Of a DNA stretch of 64,000 nt, positions 1 through 10,891 are shown in pieces. A program made the position numbers and the translations under genes. The stretch is taken from positions 1-64,000 of the forward strand of contig VGPU01000004.1 of the NCBI GenBank assembly GCA_016882525.1, given 5' to 3'. The stretch comes from Cyanobacteria bacterium M_surface_10_m2_119 (lineage in GTDB: Bacteria; Cyanobacteriota; Cyanobacteriia; PCC-6307; Cyanobiaceae). The notes beneath the pieces were generated by a model that worked only from the letters and a program-made list of their open reading frames with translations, had not been told where the DNA came from and searched no databases. Positions within the stretch are counted from its first letter, which is position 1; each line of letters begins with the position of its first letter.

Positions 1-124
1 GTTCGGCAATTATATAGCAAGATTGGCATTGATGTCAATCTTTCGATGGCATGCATTCTTAGATTGAATGCCTAAGTAAATTTCTTTCAATGTTTTTATT
101 TATGCACTTTTCTAAACAGATTCT

Positions 125-706
125 CTACGTAGGAAGATTGGCATCTCTGAGGATTCGTTGAATGGTTGCAAGCGATAGACCTGTTTGATCGCGGATCGAC
201 CTGTAGGACTCCCCTTCCTCGCGTAGTCGGATCACCAGGCGTTCCTTCTTGTTGGAGGTTTTGGGGCGACCACCAAGGTTTCCCCCTGTCTTCCTGCGGT
301 GTTCCACTGACTCCTTGGTGCGTTCCTGGATCAGTGACCGTTCCACCTCGGCAAGACCCGTCAGGAGTCCAATGACCAAGGGGGCGAGTTTTCCCAGTCC
401 CCTGGTGTTGATCAGTCCATCGAGGGTCCTGACGTAGATCCCCTTGGTCTGCAGGTCGGATAGGCGGTTGATCACCTCCACCTGGGATCGACCGAGGCGA
501 TCCAGTTTGGAGACCACCAGTTCATCCCCCTCCTGGAGGGTCTCCAAGCACCTCCTCAACTGAGGTCGTTTCTCCAGGGGTGCACGGGAGGACACCTTCT
601 CGGCAAACACCTCCTGGCACCCTGCGGACCTCAGTTCAGTGACCTGGGCATCGGTGTCCTGATGGGTGGTGGAGCACCTGGCGTATCCGATAGACCGGGG
701 CGACAT
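125..706 (-). CDS. Serine recombinase (resolvase/invertase family)
   Basis: A small serine recombinase of about 193 residues that would cut and rejoin DNA through a phosphoserine link. The N-terminus reads IGYARCSTTHQD, where the usual catalytic serine follows YARxS (here YARCS). VSKLDRLGRSQ and the helix near GLAEVERSLIQERTKE are the conserved resolvase blocks, and the C-terminus (about residues 150-190, SYRSIRDQTGLSLATIQRIL) is a Hin-like helix-turn-helix. The frame is open further upstream to 943, but the homologous part begins at the ATG at 706, so that start is chosen; no strong ribosome site is visible. The gene diverges from the nuclease-like gene at 865 and lies beside an AT-rich edge, suggesting a mobile origin. 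Confidence 0.85.
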   Translation of the reverse strand: MSPRSIGYARCSTTHQDTDAQVTELRSAGCQEVFAEKVSSRAPLEKRPQLRRCLETLQEGDELVVSKLDRLGRSQVEVINRLSDLQTKGIYVRTLDGLINTRGLGKLAPLVIGLLTGLAEVERSLIQERTKESVEHRRKTGGNLGGRPKTSNKKERLVIRLREEGESYRSIRDQTGLSLATIQRILRDANLPT

Positions 707-864
707 TGAAAACCCACTGCGTTTGCGAACAAACCAACCGTAGACCGTTATTGATACGGGCAAGACCCCCTGGCGTGCAGCATTTTTTGGCGTCCAAGGA
801 ATCGAAGAGTTTCCGAACGCAGTGGGCAGCGGTTCGCATCCTTGGCGGACCGGTCCCCAGCACC

Positions 865-1323
865 ATGGGAAACAGGTCTGAAGCAATTCGTCACATCCTT
901 GCGACGGTGTTCTCGGCGCAGAACGCACTGCGGGGACTGGCACCTGAGTACCGATGGACGGGACTCGGGAACCTTCTGGGCGACTACGGGGAGTTCGTGG
1001 CGATCGACCACTACGGACTCACCAAGGCAGGGGCAAGCGGGTTCGACGCAACTACCCCTGACGGCAGGACCGTCCAGATCAAGGCGAACCACGCATCCCA
1101 GACCATCGGCATCAGAGGCGAGGCAGACCTCCTCTTGGTGGTCAGGGTGGAGGCAGACGGGTCATGGGAGGAGTTGTTCTACGGGGACTTCCAGGCAGCA
1201 TTGTCCCTAGCGTCCTGGAGCAGCAGGGACAGCAAGCACTCAATCAGCGTCAAAGCACTCACGTCACTGGGTCAGCGGATCCAGGCAGCGATGGGCAGGG
1301 ACTCAGGACAGGAGACCTTATGA
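865..1323 (+). CDS. Hypothetical protein with nuclease-like core (DUF6998-like)
   Basis: A 152-residue protein without a firm function. The frame is open from 706, but the upstream part looks non-coding and overlaps the recombinase start, so the ATG at 865 (MGNRSEAIRH) is preferred. The central block, with a glutamate in GEFVAIDHYGL, an aspartate in GFDATTPDG and then VQIKA, has the spacing of a PD-(D/E)xK nuclease core, as in restriction-like enzymes and the DUF6998 group. The nuclease reading is inference from this motif only. It is divergent from the recombinase, with about 158 bases between the two starts that must carry both promoters, and may be cargo of the same mobile segment. Confidence 0.6.
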   Translation: MGNRSEAIRHILATVFSAQNALRGLAPEYRWTGLGNLLGDYGEFVAIDHYGLTKAGASGFDATTPDGRTVQIKANHASQTIGIRGEADLLLVVRVEADGSWEELFYGDFQAALSLASWSSRDSKHSISVKALTSLGQRIQAAMGRDSGQETL

Positions 1324-1370
1324 CACCCTCGATTCCTGAGACCCCTTTCCCCGAAAGGACGCATCGACGT

Positions 1371-1407
1371 TTTGACACCTCTTTGACACCACCCCCTTTT
1401 GACACCC
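1371..1407 (+). repeat. Three short direct repeats TTTGACACC
   Basis: TTTGACACC occurs at 1371, 1382 and 1398, and a related TATGACACCC spans the stop of the preceding gene near 1319-1328. Copies are 11 and 16 bases apart. They lie in the 114-base gap between the nuclease-like gene and the 3' end of argJ. They could be recombinase or regulator binding sites, or remnants of an attachment site. Confidence 0.5.
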
Positions 1408-1437
1408 AAGAACCCAGTGATAGCAATGGTTTTGGGA

Positions 1438-2667
<1,230 letters not shown>

Positions 2668-2770
2668 GGGCAGGCGCTGGCGAGGGCGGGACGGTTTCCT
2701 GAGCTTCGGACAACGACGGCCGGCGGCGCCATTCTGGGAAGCGCATTCCCGTTCTCCCCAGGAGCACGCC

Positions 2771-3715
2771 ATGGACCTCTGGCAGCAGGCCCGGGGTGAA
2801 TTCGTTGACGTCATCGACTGGAGCGAGGACGGCAGCGAGACCCTGGTGTGGCGCTTCCCCCGCCAGGGCAACGCCATCAAGTGGGGGGCGCAGCTGATCG
2901 TGCGGGAGGGCCAGCAGGCGGTGCTGGTGAACGAGGGGCGTGTGGCCGACTGCTTCGCGCCCGGCCGCCACCGGCTGGAGACCCGCAACCTGCCGATCCT
3001 CACCAGCCTGCTGGCCCTGCCGACGGCCCTCGAGAGTCCGTTCAAGGCGGAGGTGCTGTTCGTGGCCACGCGCCAGTTCACCGATCGCAAGTGGGGCACC
3101 CGCCACCCCCTGATCCTGCGCGACCCGGAGCTCGGCCCGGTGCGACTGCGCGGCTTCGGCAGCTACTGCCTGCGCGCCAGCGATCCGGTGCGACTGATCC
3201 GGGAGCTGAGCGGCAGCAACGCCCGCTTCAGCGTGGAGGCGATCAGCGAGCAGCTGCGCAACCTGATCGTGAGCCGCCTGGCCGACCTGCTGGGCGAGAG
3301 TGAGCACCCCGTGCTGGATCTGGCCGGCCAGTACGACGAGCTGGCCGGAACACTGCAGGAACGGCTGGCCCAGGAGTGGGCCGGCTACGGCCTGACCCTC
3401 AGCCAGTTGCTGATCGAGAACCTCAACCTGCCCGCCGAGGTGGAGGCCGCCATCGACCGGCGCGCCGCCATCGGCCTCACCGGCGACCTGGCCGCCTTCC
3501 GCACCTACCAGGAGGGCATCGCCCTGGAGAAGGCCGCCGAGAACCCGGCCGGGGGGGCAGCCGCCGGGGCTGGCCTGGCGATGGGCTTCGGACTCGGTGA
3601 ACGGCTCGCTCCCCCACCGCCACCACCACCGCTTCCGCCCCCACCGGCTCCGGCTTCGGCTCCACCGGCGGATCCCGCCAGCGACGACGGCGCCAGCGGG
3701 GAGGGGCAGCGGTGA
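2771..3715 (+). CDS. SPFH domain protein (YdjI/virion-core-like family)
   Basis: A 314-residue protein of the SPFH superfamily (stomatin/prohibitin fold). The SPFH core spans roughly residues 25-250: QLIVREGQQAVLVNEGRV at the start, then GSYCLRASDPVRLIREL and the helix-rich SRLADLLGE part. There is no membrane segment, as in the soluble YdjI-like subgroup. The C-terminus is a proline/alanine-rich tail (about residues 275-314), probably flexible. It overlaps the next gene by GTGA, so the two are translationally coupled. In this subgroup, SPFH proteins are often paired with zinc-ribbon proteins, as here; the function is unknown. Confidence 0.85.
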   Translation: MDLWQQARGEFVDVIDWSEDGSETLVWRFPRQGNAIKWGAQLIVREGQQAVLVNEGRVADCFAPGRHRLETRNLPILTSLLALPTALESPFKAEVLFVATRQFTDRKWGTRHPLILRDPELGPVRLRGFGSYCLRASDPVRLIRELSGSNARFSVEAISEQLRNLIVSRLADLLGESEHPVLDLAGQYDELAGTLQERLAQEWAGYGLTLSQLLIENLNLPAEVEAAIDRRAAIGLTGDLAAFRTYQEGIALEKAAENPAGGAAAGAGLAMGFGLGERLAPPPPPPPLPPPPAPASAPPADPASDDGASGEGQR

Positions 3716-4407
3716 TCAGCTGCGCCAGCTGTTCGGCGCCCCTGCCGGCCCAGGGGGTGGTGTGCGCCTACTGCGGCAGTCGTGTGGACGTGGACCTGCA
3801 CGGCTGGAGTCACCTCCAGCCCAGCGGCCTCAGCGACCAGCTGCACTGTCCGGACGGCCACGGCGCCCTCGAAACCCTCGAGCTGCCCGGCGTCGACAGC
3901 ACGATCGAACTCGGCCGCTGCCCCACCTGCCTGGGCCTGTTCCTGCCGCTCGGCAGCCTCGAGCAGCTGCTGGATCAGGCCGTGGCCCCGGTATGGAGCG
4001 TGGACCGCCAGCTGCTCCACAGCCTGGCGGAGCGGCCCCGCGCTGACAGCGGGCCGGTGCGCTACCGCCCCTGCCCCAGCTGCGGTGACCTGATGAACCG
4101 CAGCCTGCACGGCAAACGCAGCGGCGTGGTGGTGGACCGCTGCCGCGACCACGGGCTCTGGCTCGATGCCGGCGAACTGCGCCAGCTGCTGGAGTGGGCG
4201 CGGGCCGGGGGCGCCCTGCTTGATCAGGAGTGGCGCGAGCAGGAGGCCCGGGAGCGGGCCGCGCAGGAGGAGGCCGAACGCCAGGACCTGGCGGGGCTGG
4301 AGGCCCGCTGGGAGCAGGAAGAGATGCTGCAGCGGCACCGCGGATCGCAGTCCGGAGGGGCGGATCTGATGACGCTGCTGGTGAAGCTGGCCCGACGGCT
4401 GGTCTGA
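3712..4407 (+). CDS. Double zinc-ribbon protein (TFIIB-type zinc finger)
   Basis: A 231-residue protein with several cysteine pairs: CASCSAPLPAQGVVCAYC at the N-terminus (a rubredoxin-like zinc knuckle), CPDGHGALE with CPTC, and CPSCGDLMNR followed by CRDHGLWLDAGEL, which is the zf-TFIIB signature. A charged, probably coiled-coil helix follows (about residues 170-215, EWREQEARERAAQEE). The start is a GTG overlapping the SPFH stop codon, so it is expressed with that gene and may act with it at a membrane or protein complex. The biochemical role is unknown. Confidence 0.8.
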   Translation: MISCASCSAPLPAQGVVCAYCGSRVDVDLHGWSHLQPSGLSDQLHCPDGHGALETLELPGVDSTIELGRCPTCLGLFLPLGSLEQLLDQAVAPVWSVDRQLLHSLAERPRADSGPVRYRPCPSCGDLMNRSLHGKRSGVVVDRCRDHGLWLDAGELRQLLEWARAGGALLDQEWREQEARERAAQEEAERQDLAGLEARWEQEEMLQRHRGSQSGGADLMTLLVKLARRLV

Positions 4408-4425
4408 GACCCGGCTCCCGGACCC

Positions 4426-5592
4426 TCAGAGCGGAGCCTCGGCGGGGAGCCCTGCCGTGGAGGCCCGGTGATCCGCCGGCCCCAGGCGGGTGTAGAGGGC
4501 CTCAAGGCGCAGGGCCAGCTGGGCCAGCAGCTCACGGCTGAACTCCGGTGCCATCAGCAGCAGCATCTCGAACTCATGGCCCTCGAAGCAGAGCAGGGTG
4601 GCCCCGCCGGCGGCGGCACGCACCTCGGAGCGGCGGGGGCTGCTGCTGAAGAACGCCAGCTCACCGATCGTCTCCCCCGGCTCCAGCTCCGCCACCGCGG
4701 TGAACACGCCATTGCCGAGGGCCCGGGGCACCTGGCAGCGGCCCTGCACGAGGATCGCCACCCCGTCGGCAGGGTCCCCCACCTGAAACAGGGGATCCCC
4801 GGGCCCGAGCCGGCGCTCGGAGCCGCAGCGCGCCATGGCCAGCAGGGAGGCCGGCGGCAGGCCAGCCAGCAGCGGCACCTGCAGCAACTGCAGCAGGCGC
4901 TGCTCCGGCTCCAGGGGTTGACCGGCCAGCAAGGCCTGCAGCTCGGGATGGCTGGGACGGCCCGGGCGGGCCTGCTGGCGCAGGGCCGCCGCCCGCAGGG
5001 GGTCGCGCTGGTCCTGCACCCACAGGACCCATAGGGCCGTGTCCGGATCGGGATCCAGCCAGAGGCTGTCGACCACGGCAGCAGGGGCCGGCAAGGGGAC
5101 ACTGGACGCCCAACCCTCAGAGGCAGGCGGGGATGGGGATGGGGATGGGAACAGCCCGGGCAGGCGACCGGCCAGCTGGCGCTGCAGGCGCAGGGGCAAG
5201 GCGGGCAGCAGGCCGGCCACCTGCCGGGGGAGGGGATCCTCCGCCGGCAGGGCCTGAAGGGGGGGGAGGAGGGTGGTGAGCAGGCTGGCCAGGGTGCGTT
5301 CCTGCACCGGCACGAGCGGCGCCAGCAGGGGATCCACCGCGGCGGCGCTGCGCAGACTCTCCAGACCCTCAAGGCGACCCTGCAGCTGCACGGCCGCCTC
5401 GACCAGCCAGCGGCGATGGACACCCGAGCCGGCCGTGAACCGCTCCAGCAGCTCCTGCCAGGCGTCGTCGTCGAAGCCCTGCTCGCGGCGGATGCGCTCC
5501 AGGGTGCTCTGCAGGCTGGGGCGGGCAAGCACCTGGGCAGGGGGTTCATCGGGATCGAGGGCGAGCAGGTCCTGCACCGCCTCCAGGGCCAC
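4426..5592 (-). CDS. Cyclic-nucleotide-binding protein, C-terminal part of a TAG-split frame
   Basis: The 388 residues end in a cyclic-nucleotide-binding domain (about residues 255-380): LGPGDPLFQVGDPADGVAIL, then the phosphate-binding cassette GETIGELAFFSSSPRRSEVRA with its arginine. The front is helix-rich and leucine-rich, with a SPSPSP linker near residue 150. Upstream of the GTG at 5592 the same frame continues as LAITERRLLELDDREEDLRE straight into the 4Fe-4S gene, separated only by one TAG at 5665-5667. This is therefore probably the C-terminal half of a protein of about 900 residues, either split by mutation or truly read as two proteins. No good ribosome site was seen before the GTG. 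Confidence 0.7.
   Translation of the reverse strand: MALEAVQDLLALDPDEPPAQVLARPSLQSTLERIRREQGFDDDAWQELLERFTAGSGVHRRWLVEAAVQLQGRLEGLESLRSAAAVDPLLAPLVPVQERTLASLLTTLLPPLQALPAEDPLPRQVAGLLPALPLRLQRQLAGRLPGLFPSPSPSPPASEGWASSVPLPAPAAVVDSLWLDPDPDTALWVLWVQDQRDPLRAAALRQQARPGRPSHPELQALLAGQPLEPEQRLLQLLQVPLLAGLPPASLLAMARCGSERRLGPGDPLFQVGDPADGVAILVQGRCQVPRALGNGVFTAVAELEPGETIGELAFFSSSPRRSEVRAAAGGATLLCFEGHEFEMLLLMAPEFSRELLAQLALRLEALYTRLGPADHRASTAGLPAEAPL
5129..5149 (+). other. G-quadruplex-type G tract inside the cyclic-nucleotide gene
   Basis: Four G runs (GGGG, GGGG, GGGG, GGG) separated by AT each time lie on the plus strand and encode the SPSPSP linker on the minus strand. The pattern fits the G3+N1-7 quadruplex rule. 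It may only be a by-product of the repeated Ser-Pro codons. Confidence 0.4.
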
Positions 5593-5664
5593 CGCCCGGC
5601 GCAGCTCCCTGAGGTCTTCCTCGCGATCATCGAGCTCCAGCAGGCGCCGCTCGGTGATGGCCAG

Positions 5665-7131
5665 CTACCGCAGCACGGTGTGGTGGTCGTCATCGGAGAG
5701 CTGCAGGGAGCGACGCACCTCCGTGAGCTGCAACAGGGCCGCCGCCCGGGTGAGGCGACCGCTGCGCAGCAGATCCGCCACCACCCCCCGATAGACGGCG
5801 AGCCGGGAAGCCCCCATCTGGGCCGGCAGCACCTTGGCCAGGGTGACCACCTCGTCGGCGCTCAGATCCTCCGGCTTGCGCCCGTCGAGATGGTGGGCCA
5901 GATCGGGCACCAGCTTCTGCAGCTGCAGGCGCAGGCTGGTGCTGATGCGCTCCCGGGCGTAATGCCCCTGATCGCGCCGCAGTCCGCGGTAGAGCCACAC
6001 GGCGCTCACCGCGAGCACCAGCATGCGCACCGGCGGCATGGCGGCGGCAGCCGCGGGCACCAGGTGGGGCTCACTCAGGCCGAAGAAGGCGTTCACCGCC
6101 ACGAAGGAGGCCAGCAGGCGGGTGATCTGATCGGCGCGCTGGCCGGCAGCAGCGCCCAGCCTCGGGCGCAGCCGCCGCAGCTGGGCGGCGCGGAAGGCCC
6201 GGCCCAGCAGCACGGACAAGCCCGCCACGGCCAGCAGCAGCAGGGGTGCCCAAGGCCGCTGGGTGGCCGGCAGGCGCTGGAGAAGCAGAAAGCCGACTAC
6301 CAGGCCGGGATAGGAGAACCAGGCCCAGGCCAAGCCGGGTTTGCCGCGCAGTCCCTCCCAGAAACTGAGCTCGGCGTCGATGTCGATGCAATCTTTCTGG
6401 CAGCCCACACAGGCCCGCTGCACCTGGCCGCTGGGCCCGATGCTCCGACAGGTGGACTGGGTGATCTGGCCGGAACCGGCCAGGTGGGCGGCGCTGCCCA
6501 GCAGGCTGCGGGGACCCACCAGGATCGACTGCACCGGGGCCATCGGGCAGATGTACTGACACCAGGCCTTGCCGGCCCAGGCCCAGCCCACCACCAGGGC
6601 CGCCGCCAGGGTGGCCAGCAGGAAGACCGCCAGCCAGCGGGGGCTGTGGTTGAGCAGCACCAGGCGCAAGCTGAGACCCGCCAAAAACAGCCCCCACTGC
6701 AGGCGCACGTGATGGCGGGCCAGCCAGCCGGCCGGTGCGACCCGGGCCACGCTGGGGCGGCCCCGGACGTCGGGCACGCTGCGCTGCCAGCCGATCGCAC
6801 GGGCCAGCTGGGAGACGAAGGCAAGCGGACAGAGACGGCGCCAGGCCTCATGGCTGAGGACGACGAGCACCAGCAGCACCAGGGGCACACCGACCTGCCA
6901 GAACAGCCCGAGGGCGGTGGTGGCAACCGCCGGATCGGGCAGGAACAGGGAGCCGATCAGCAGCAGCCAGGCCGCCAGCAGCAGCCAGCGCACGACGTGG
7001 GCCTGGCGTTCACTCCAGGCGTGGAAGGCCAGCACAGGGGCAGGCGGTTCCGCAGAGAGGCCCAGGCTAGGCAGCGCATGGAGGCGGCACCAGCGCAAAA
7101 ACGCAGGCCTTTCAGCCAGGGAGGATGGCAC
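5665..7131 (-). CDS. Membrane 4Fe-4S (NapH/FixG-like) protein, N-terminal part of a TAG-split frame
   Basis: A polytopic membrane protein of about 488 residues. It has an N-terminal hydrophobic pair (near VVRWLLLAAWLLLIGSLFL and VGVPLVLLVLVVLS), CPLAFVSQLARAIGWQ, a cysteine pair in GKAWCQYICPMAPVQS, and CVGCQKDCIDID, an iron-sulfur motif like those of NapH, NosR and FixG. More membrane helices follow, and the last 90 residues are soluble and helical. The frame ends at TAG (5665-5667) after HHTVLR and continues without any shift into the cyclic-nucleotide-binding frame, so the intact ancestor was a membrane redox protein gated or regulated by cAMP/cGMP. GTG at 7131 is taken as start; another GTG at 7173 is possible but overlaps the divergent gene. 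Confidence 0.7.
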   Translation of the reverse strand: MPSSLAERPAFLRWCRLHALPSLGLSAEPPAPVLAFHAWSERQAHVVRWLLLAAWLLLIGSLFLPDPAVATTALGLFWQVGVPLVLLVLVVLSHEAWRRLCPLAFVSQLARAIGWQRSVPDVRGRPSVARVAPAGWLARHHVRLQWGLFLAGLSLRLVLLNHSPRWLAVFLLATLAAALVVGWAWAGKAWCQYICPMAPVQSILVGPRSLLGSAAHLAGSGQITQSTCRSIGPSGQVQRACVGCQKDCIDIDAELSFWEGLRGKPGLAWAWFSYPGLVVGFLLLQRLPATQRPWAPLLLLAVAGLSVLLGRAFRAAQLRRLRPRLGAAAGQRADQITRLLASFVAVNAFFGLSEPHLVPAAAAAMPPVRMLVLAVSAVWLYRGLRRDQGHYARERISTSLRLQLQKLVPDLAHHLDGRKPEDLSADEVVTLAKVLPAQMGASRLAVYRGVVADLLRSGRLTRAAALLQLTEVRRSLQLSDDDHHTVLR

Positions 7132-7157
7132 CAACCCGGTGCTGCGGCAGGCCCGCC

Positions 7158-8601
<1,444 letters not shown>

Positions 8602-8612
<11 letters not shown>

Positions 8613-10095
8613 GCCTGGCGCTGAGGATCTGGTTGGCGAGCTTGGGGTCGGCCTTGCCACCGGTCTGCTTCATCAGCTGGCCCACGAAGAAGCCCTGCAA
8701 CTTGGTCTTGCCGCCGCGGAAGGCCTCCACCTCTTCGGGATGGGCCGCCAGCAGCTCCTCCACGATCGCCGTGATCGCGGCGGGGTCGCTGATCATGCCC
8801 AGGCCGCGTTCCTCCACGATCGCCTTGGGCGAGCCGCCCTGCTCCAGCAGCTCGGGCAGGATCTCCTTGGCGATCTTGCCGCTGATCACGCCGGCCTCGA
8901 TCAGCTGCACCATCTCCGCCAGCTGCTCCGGACGGAAGGGCAGCTCGGCATAGGAGAGCCGGTTGGCATTCACATGGGCGGCGATGTCACCGCTGATCCA
9001 GTTGGCCGCTGCCTTGGCGTCGGCGCCGGCGGCCACCACGGCTTCGAAGTAGTCGGCCATGGGCCGTTCATCGGTGAGCACCCTGGCGTCGTACTGCGAC
9101 AACCCGAGCTGCTCGGCGTAGCGATGCCGCTTGGCCGCGGGCAGCTCCGGCAACTCAGCCCGCCAGCTCTCGCGCAGCTCAGCGCCCACCTCAATCGGCC
9201 CGAGGTCGGGATCGGGGAAGTAGCGGTAGTCGCTGCTGCCCTCCTTGGAGCGCATGCTCTTGGTGAGCTGCTTGCCCTCGTCCCAGAGGCGCGTTTCCTG
9301 CACCACGGGCTCGCCGGCCTCATAGGCCTTGATCTGGCGCTGGATTTCGTACTCGCACGCCTTCTGGATGGCCGAGAAGGAGTTCATGTTCTTGATCTCC
9401 ACCTTCGTGCCGAAGGGGGCATCGGGGCCGCGGCGCACGGAGATGTTCACGTCGCAGCGCAGGGAGCCCTCCTGCATGTTTCCATCGCTCACCCCGAGAT
9501 AACGCATGATCCGGCGGACCTCCGAGGCGTATTCCGCCGCCTCCCGGCCGGTGCGCAGATCGGGCTTGCTCACGATCTCGGCGAGGGCCACGCCGGCGCG
9601 GTTGTAATCCACCAGGGAGTGGGTGGAGCCGGCCAGGCGATCGCTGCCGGCGTGCACCAACTTGCCGGCGTCCTCCTCCATGTGCAGGCGCTCGATACCA
9701 ATCGTTTTGGTATACGTTTGCTTGCCCTTCTCAGCGACCTCCACCTCGATCCAGCCGTCTTCGGCGATCGGCTCATCAAACTGGGAAATCTGGTAGTTCT
9801 TGGGCAGGTCGGGATAGAAATACTGCTTGCGATCGAACTTGCTGTGCTCGGCGATCTTCAGATTCAGCGCCATCGCCGCCTTCACCGCATACTCGAGCAC
9901 CTTCTGATTGAGCACCGGCAACGTACCCGGCAGCCCGCACACCACCGGATCGATGTGAGTGTTGGGGTCGTCGCCGAAGGTGGTGGAGGCACAGGTGAAG
10001 ATCTTGCTGGCGGTACCCAGCTGCACGTGGGTCTCCAGGCCGATCACGGCCTCCCATGCGGGGGACGCCGCCGCATCCTGCTGCCCTGCCGCCAT
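8602..10095 (-). CDS. gatB: Asp/Glu-tRNA amidotransferase subunit B (GatB)
   Basis: GatB is the kinase/tRNA-binding subunit of GatCAB, which amidates Glu-tRNA(Gln) and Asp-tRNA(Asn) in the cytoplasm. The 497 residues fit the family. Conserved parts visible: EAVIGLETHVQLGTASKIFT, PVLNQKVLEYAVKAAMALN, FDRKQYFYPDLPKNYQISQ, GIERLHMEEDAGKL, NRAGVALAEIVSKPD, the SLRCDVNISVR block and the C-terminal YqeY-like tail. The start at ATG 10095 gives a short acidic leader before PAWEAVIG, as in other cyanobacteria. Confidence 0.97.
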
Positions 10096-10147
10096 GGTGC
10101 TGTTCCTGACCGATCTGGGCCGATCCTATGGAAGGGAGGCCAGCCAC

Positions 10148-10804
10148 TCAGGAAGCCGGCTGACTGCTGCGGACCGGAAACCAACAGGCCTGCAGCCGGT
10201 CGAGGGCAGGCTGCTCCTCCCCGTCGCGGCCGGGCTTCACCTCCGCCAACGCCTCACAGAGCCCGTAGAGGCACCGCAGCTCATCCGGATCGCCGTTCAG
10301 GGCCAGCAGCTCCACGGCAGCAGCGAACTGCTCCGGGGTCGGGGCCTGCAGCCAGCGCAACTGGCTGGTGAGTTCGACCACGCTGAACGCAGGCCCAGCC
10401 TCCAGCTCCGAGAGGCGTCGACACAGATAGGTGGCGATCATCTCCTTCTCCCGTTGCTGGAACAGGCCGTCGGCACGGCCCAGGTGCAGCAGCACGGCCA
10501 ACTCGGCGGCGAACTCCCGCTCCAGCGCCTCCAGCCGCCCCGCCCGACTGTGGGCGTAGCGCTCCAGCAGCAGCGCCGGCAGATCGTGCACCGTCGCGCC
10601 GCTCACGAGATCAATGCAGCTCTCGATGCGCTCCGCCTCGAAGGCCAGGTACGCACCGCTGAGGCTGCAATGGGCCGACAGCAGGGCTGCGCCACCCTCG
10701 CCATCGAGCTGGAACTGCTTGACCGTGATCCGACGCTCACGGCAGCTGCCATCGCCCTCGCGGTAGACGATCGCCAGGTCCAGATGGATCGGCCGGGGAG
10801 GCAT
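10148..10804 (-). CDS. Conserved hypothetical protein, WYL-like and TerB-like parts
   Basis: About 218 residues. The first 85 residues (IHLDLAIVYREGDGSCRERR, then YLAFEAERIESCIDLVSG) have the beta-rich pattern of WYL domains that bind small ligands. The rest (RLEALEREFAAELAVLLHLG, then DGLFQQREKEMIATYL) resembles the helical TerB/DjlA fold. Both assignments rest on pattern only. Start choice is between ATG 10804 (MPPRPIHLDL) and ATG 10828 (MGVAALRP); the former is nearest the domain. The gene is divergent from thiO with about 90 bases between. Confidence 0.55.
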   Translation of the reverse strand: MPPRPIHLDLAIVYREGDGSCRERRITVKQFQLDGEGGAALLSAHCSLSGAYLAFEAERIESCIDLVSGATVHDLPALLLERYAHSRAGRLEALEREFAAELAVLLHLGRADGLFQQREKEMIATYLCRRLSELEAGPAFSVVELTSQLRWLQAPTPEQFAAAVELLALNGDPDELRCLYGLCEALAEVKPGRDGEEQPALDRLQACWFPVRSSQPAS

Positions 10805-10891
10805 GGGCCGCAGTGCTGCAACCCCCATCCTGCTGGGGGCCGGCGGCCTGGCAGCTGAAACACTGGAGTGCTGCCCGAAACCGACCCATCC

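Noticed and set aside
1371-1407. TTTGACACC copies as a CRISPR array
   Set aside because: The unit is only nine bases, spacing is uneven and short, and no cas genes are in the window.
4426-7131. TAG recoded as an amino acid (amber suppression) in the split gene
   Set aside because: Other genes in the window, such as argJ and the recombinase, end normally at TAG, so a general recoding is unlikely.
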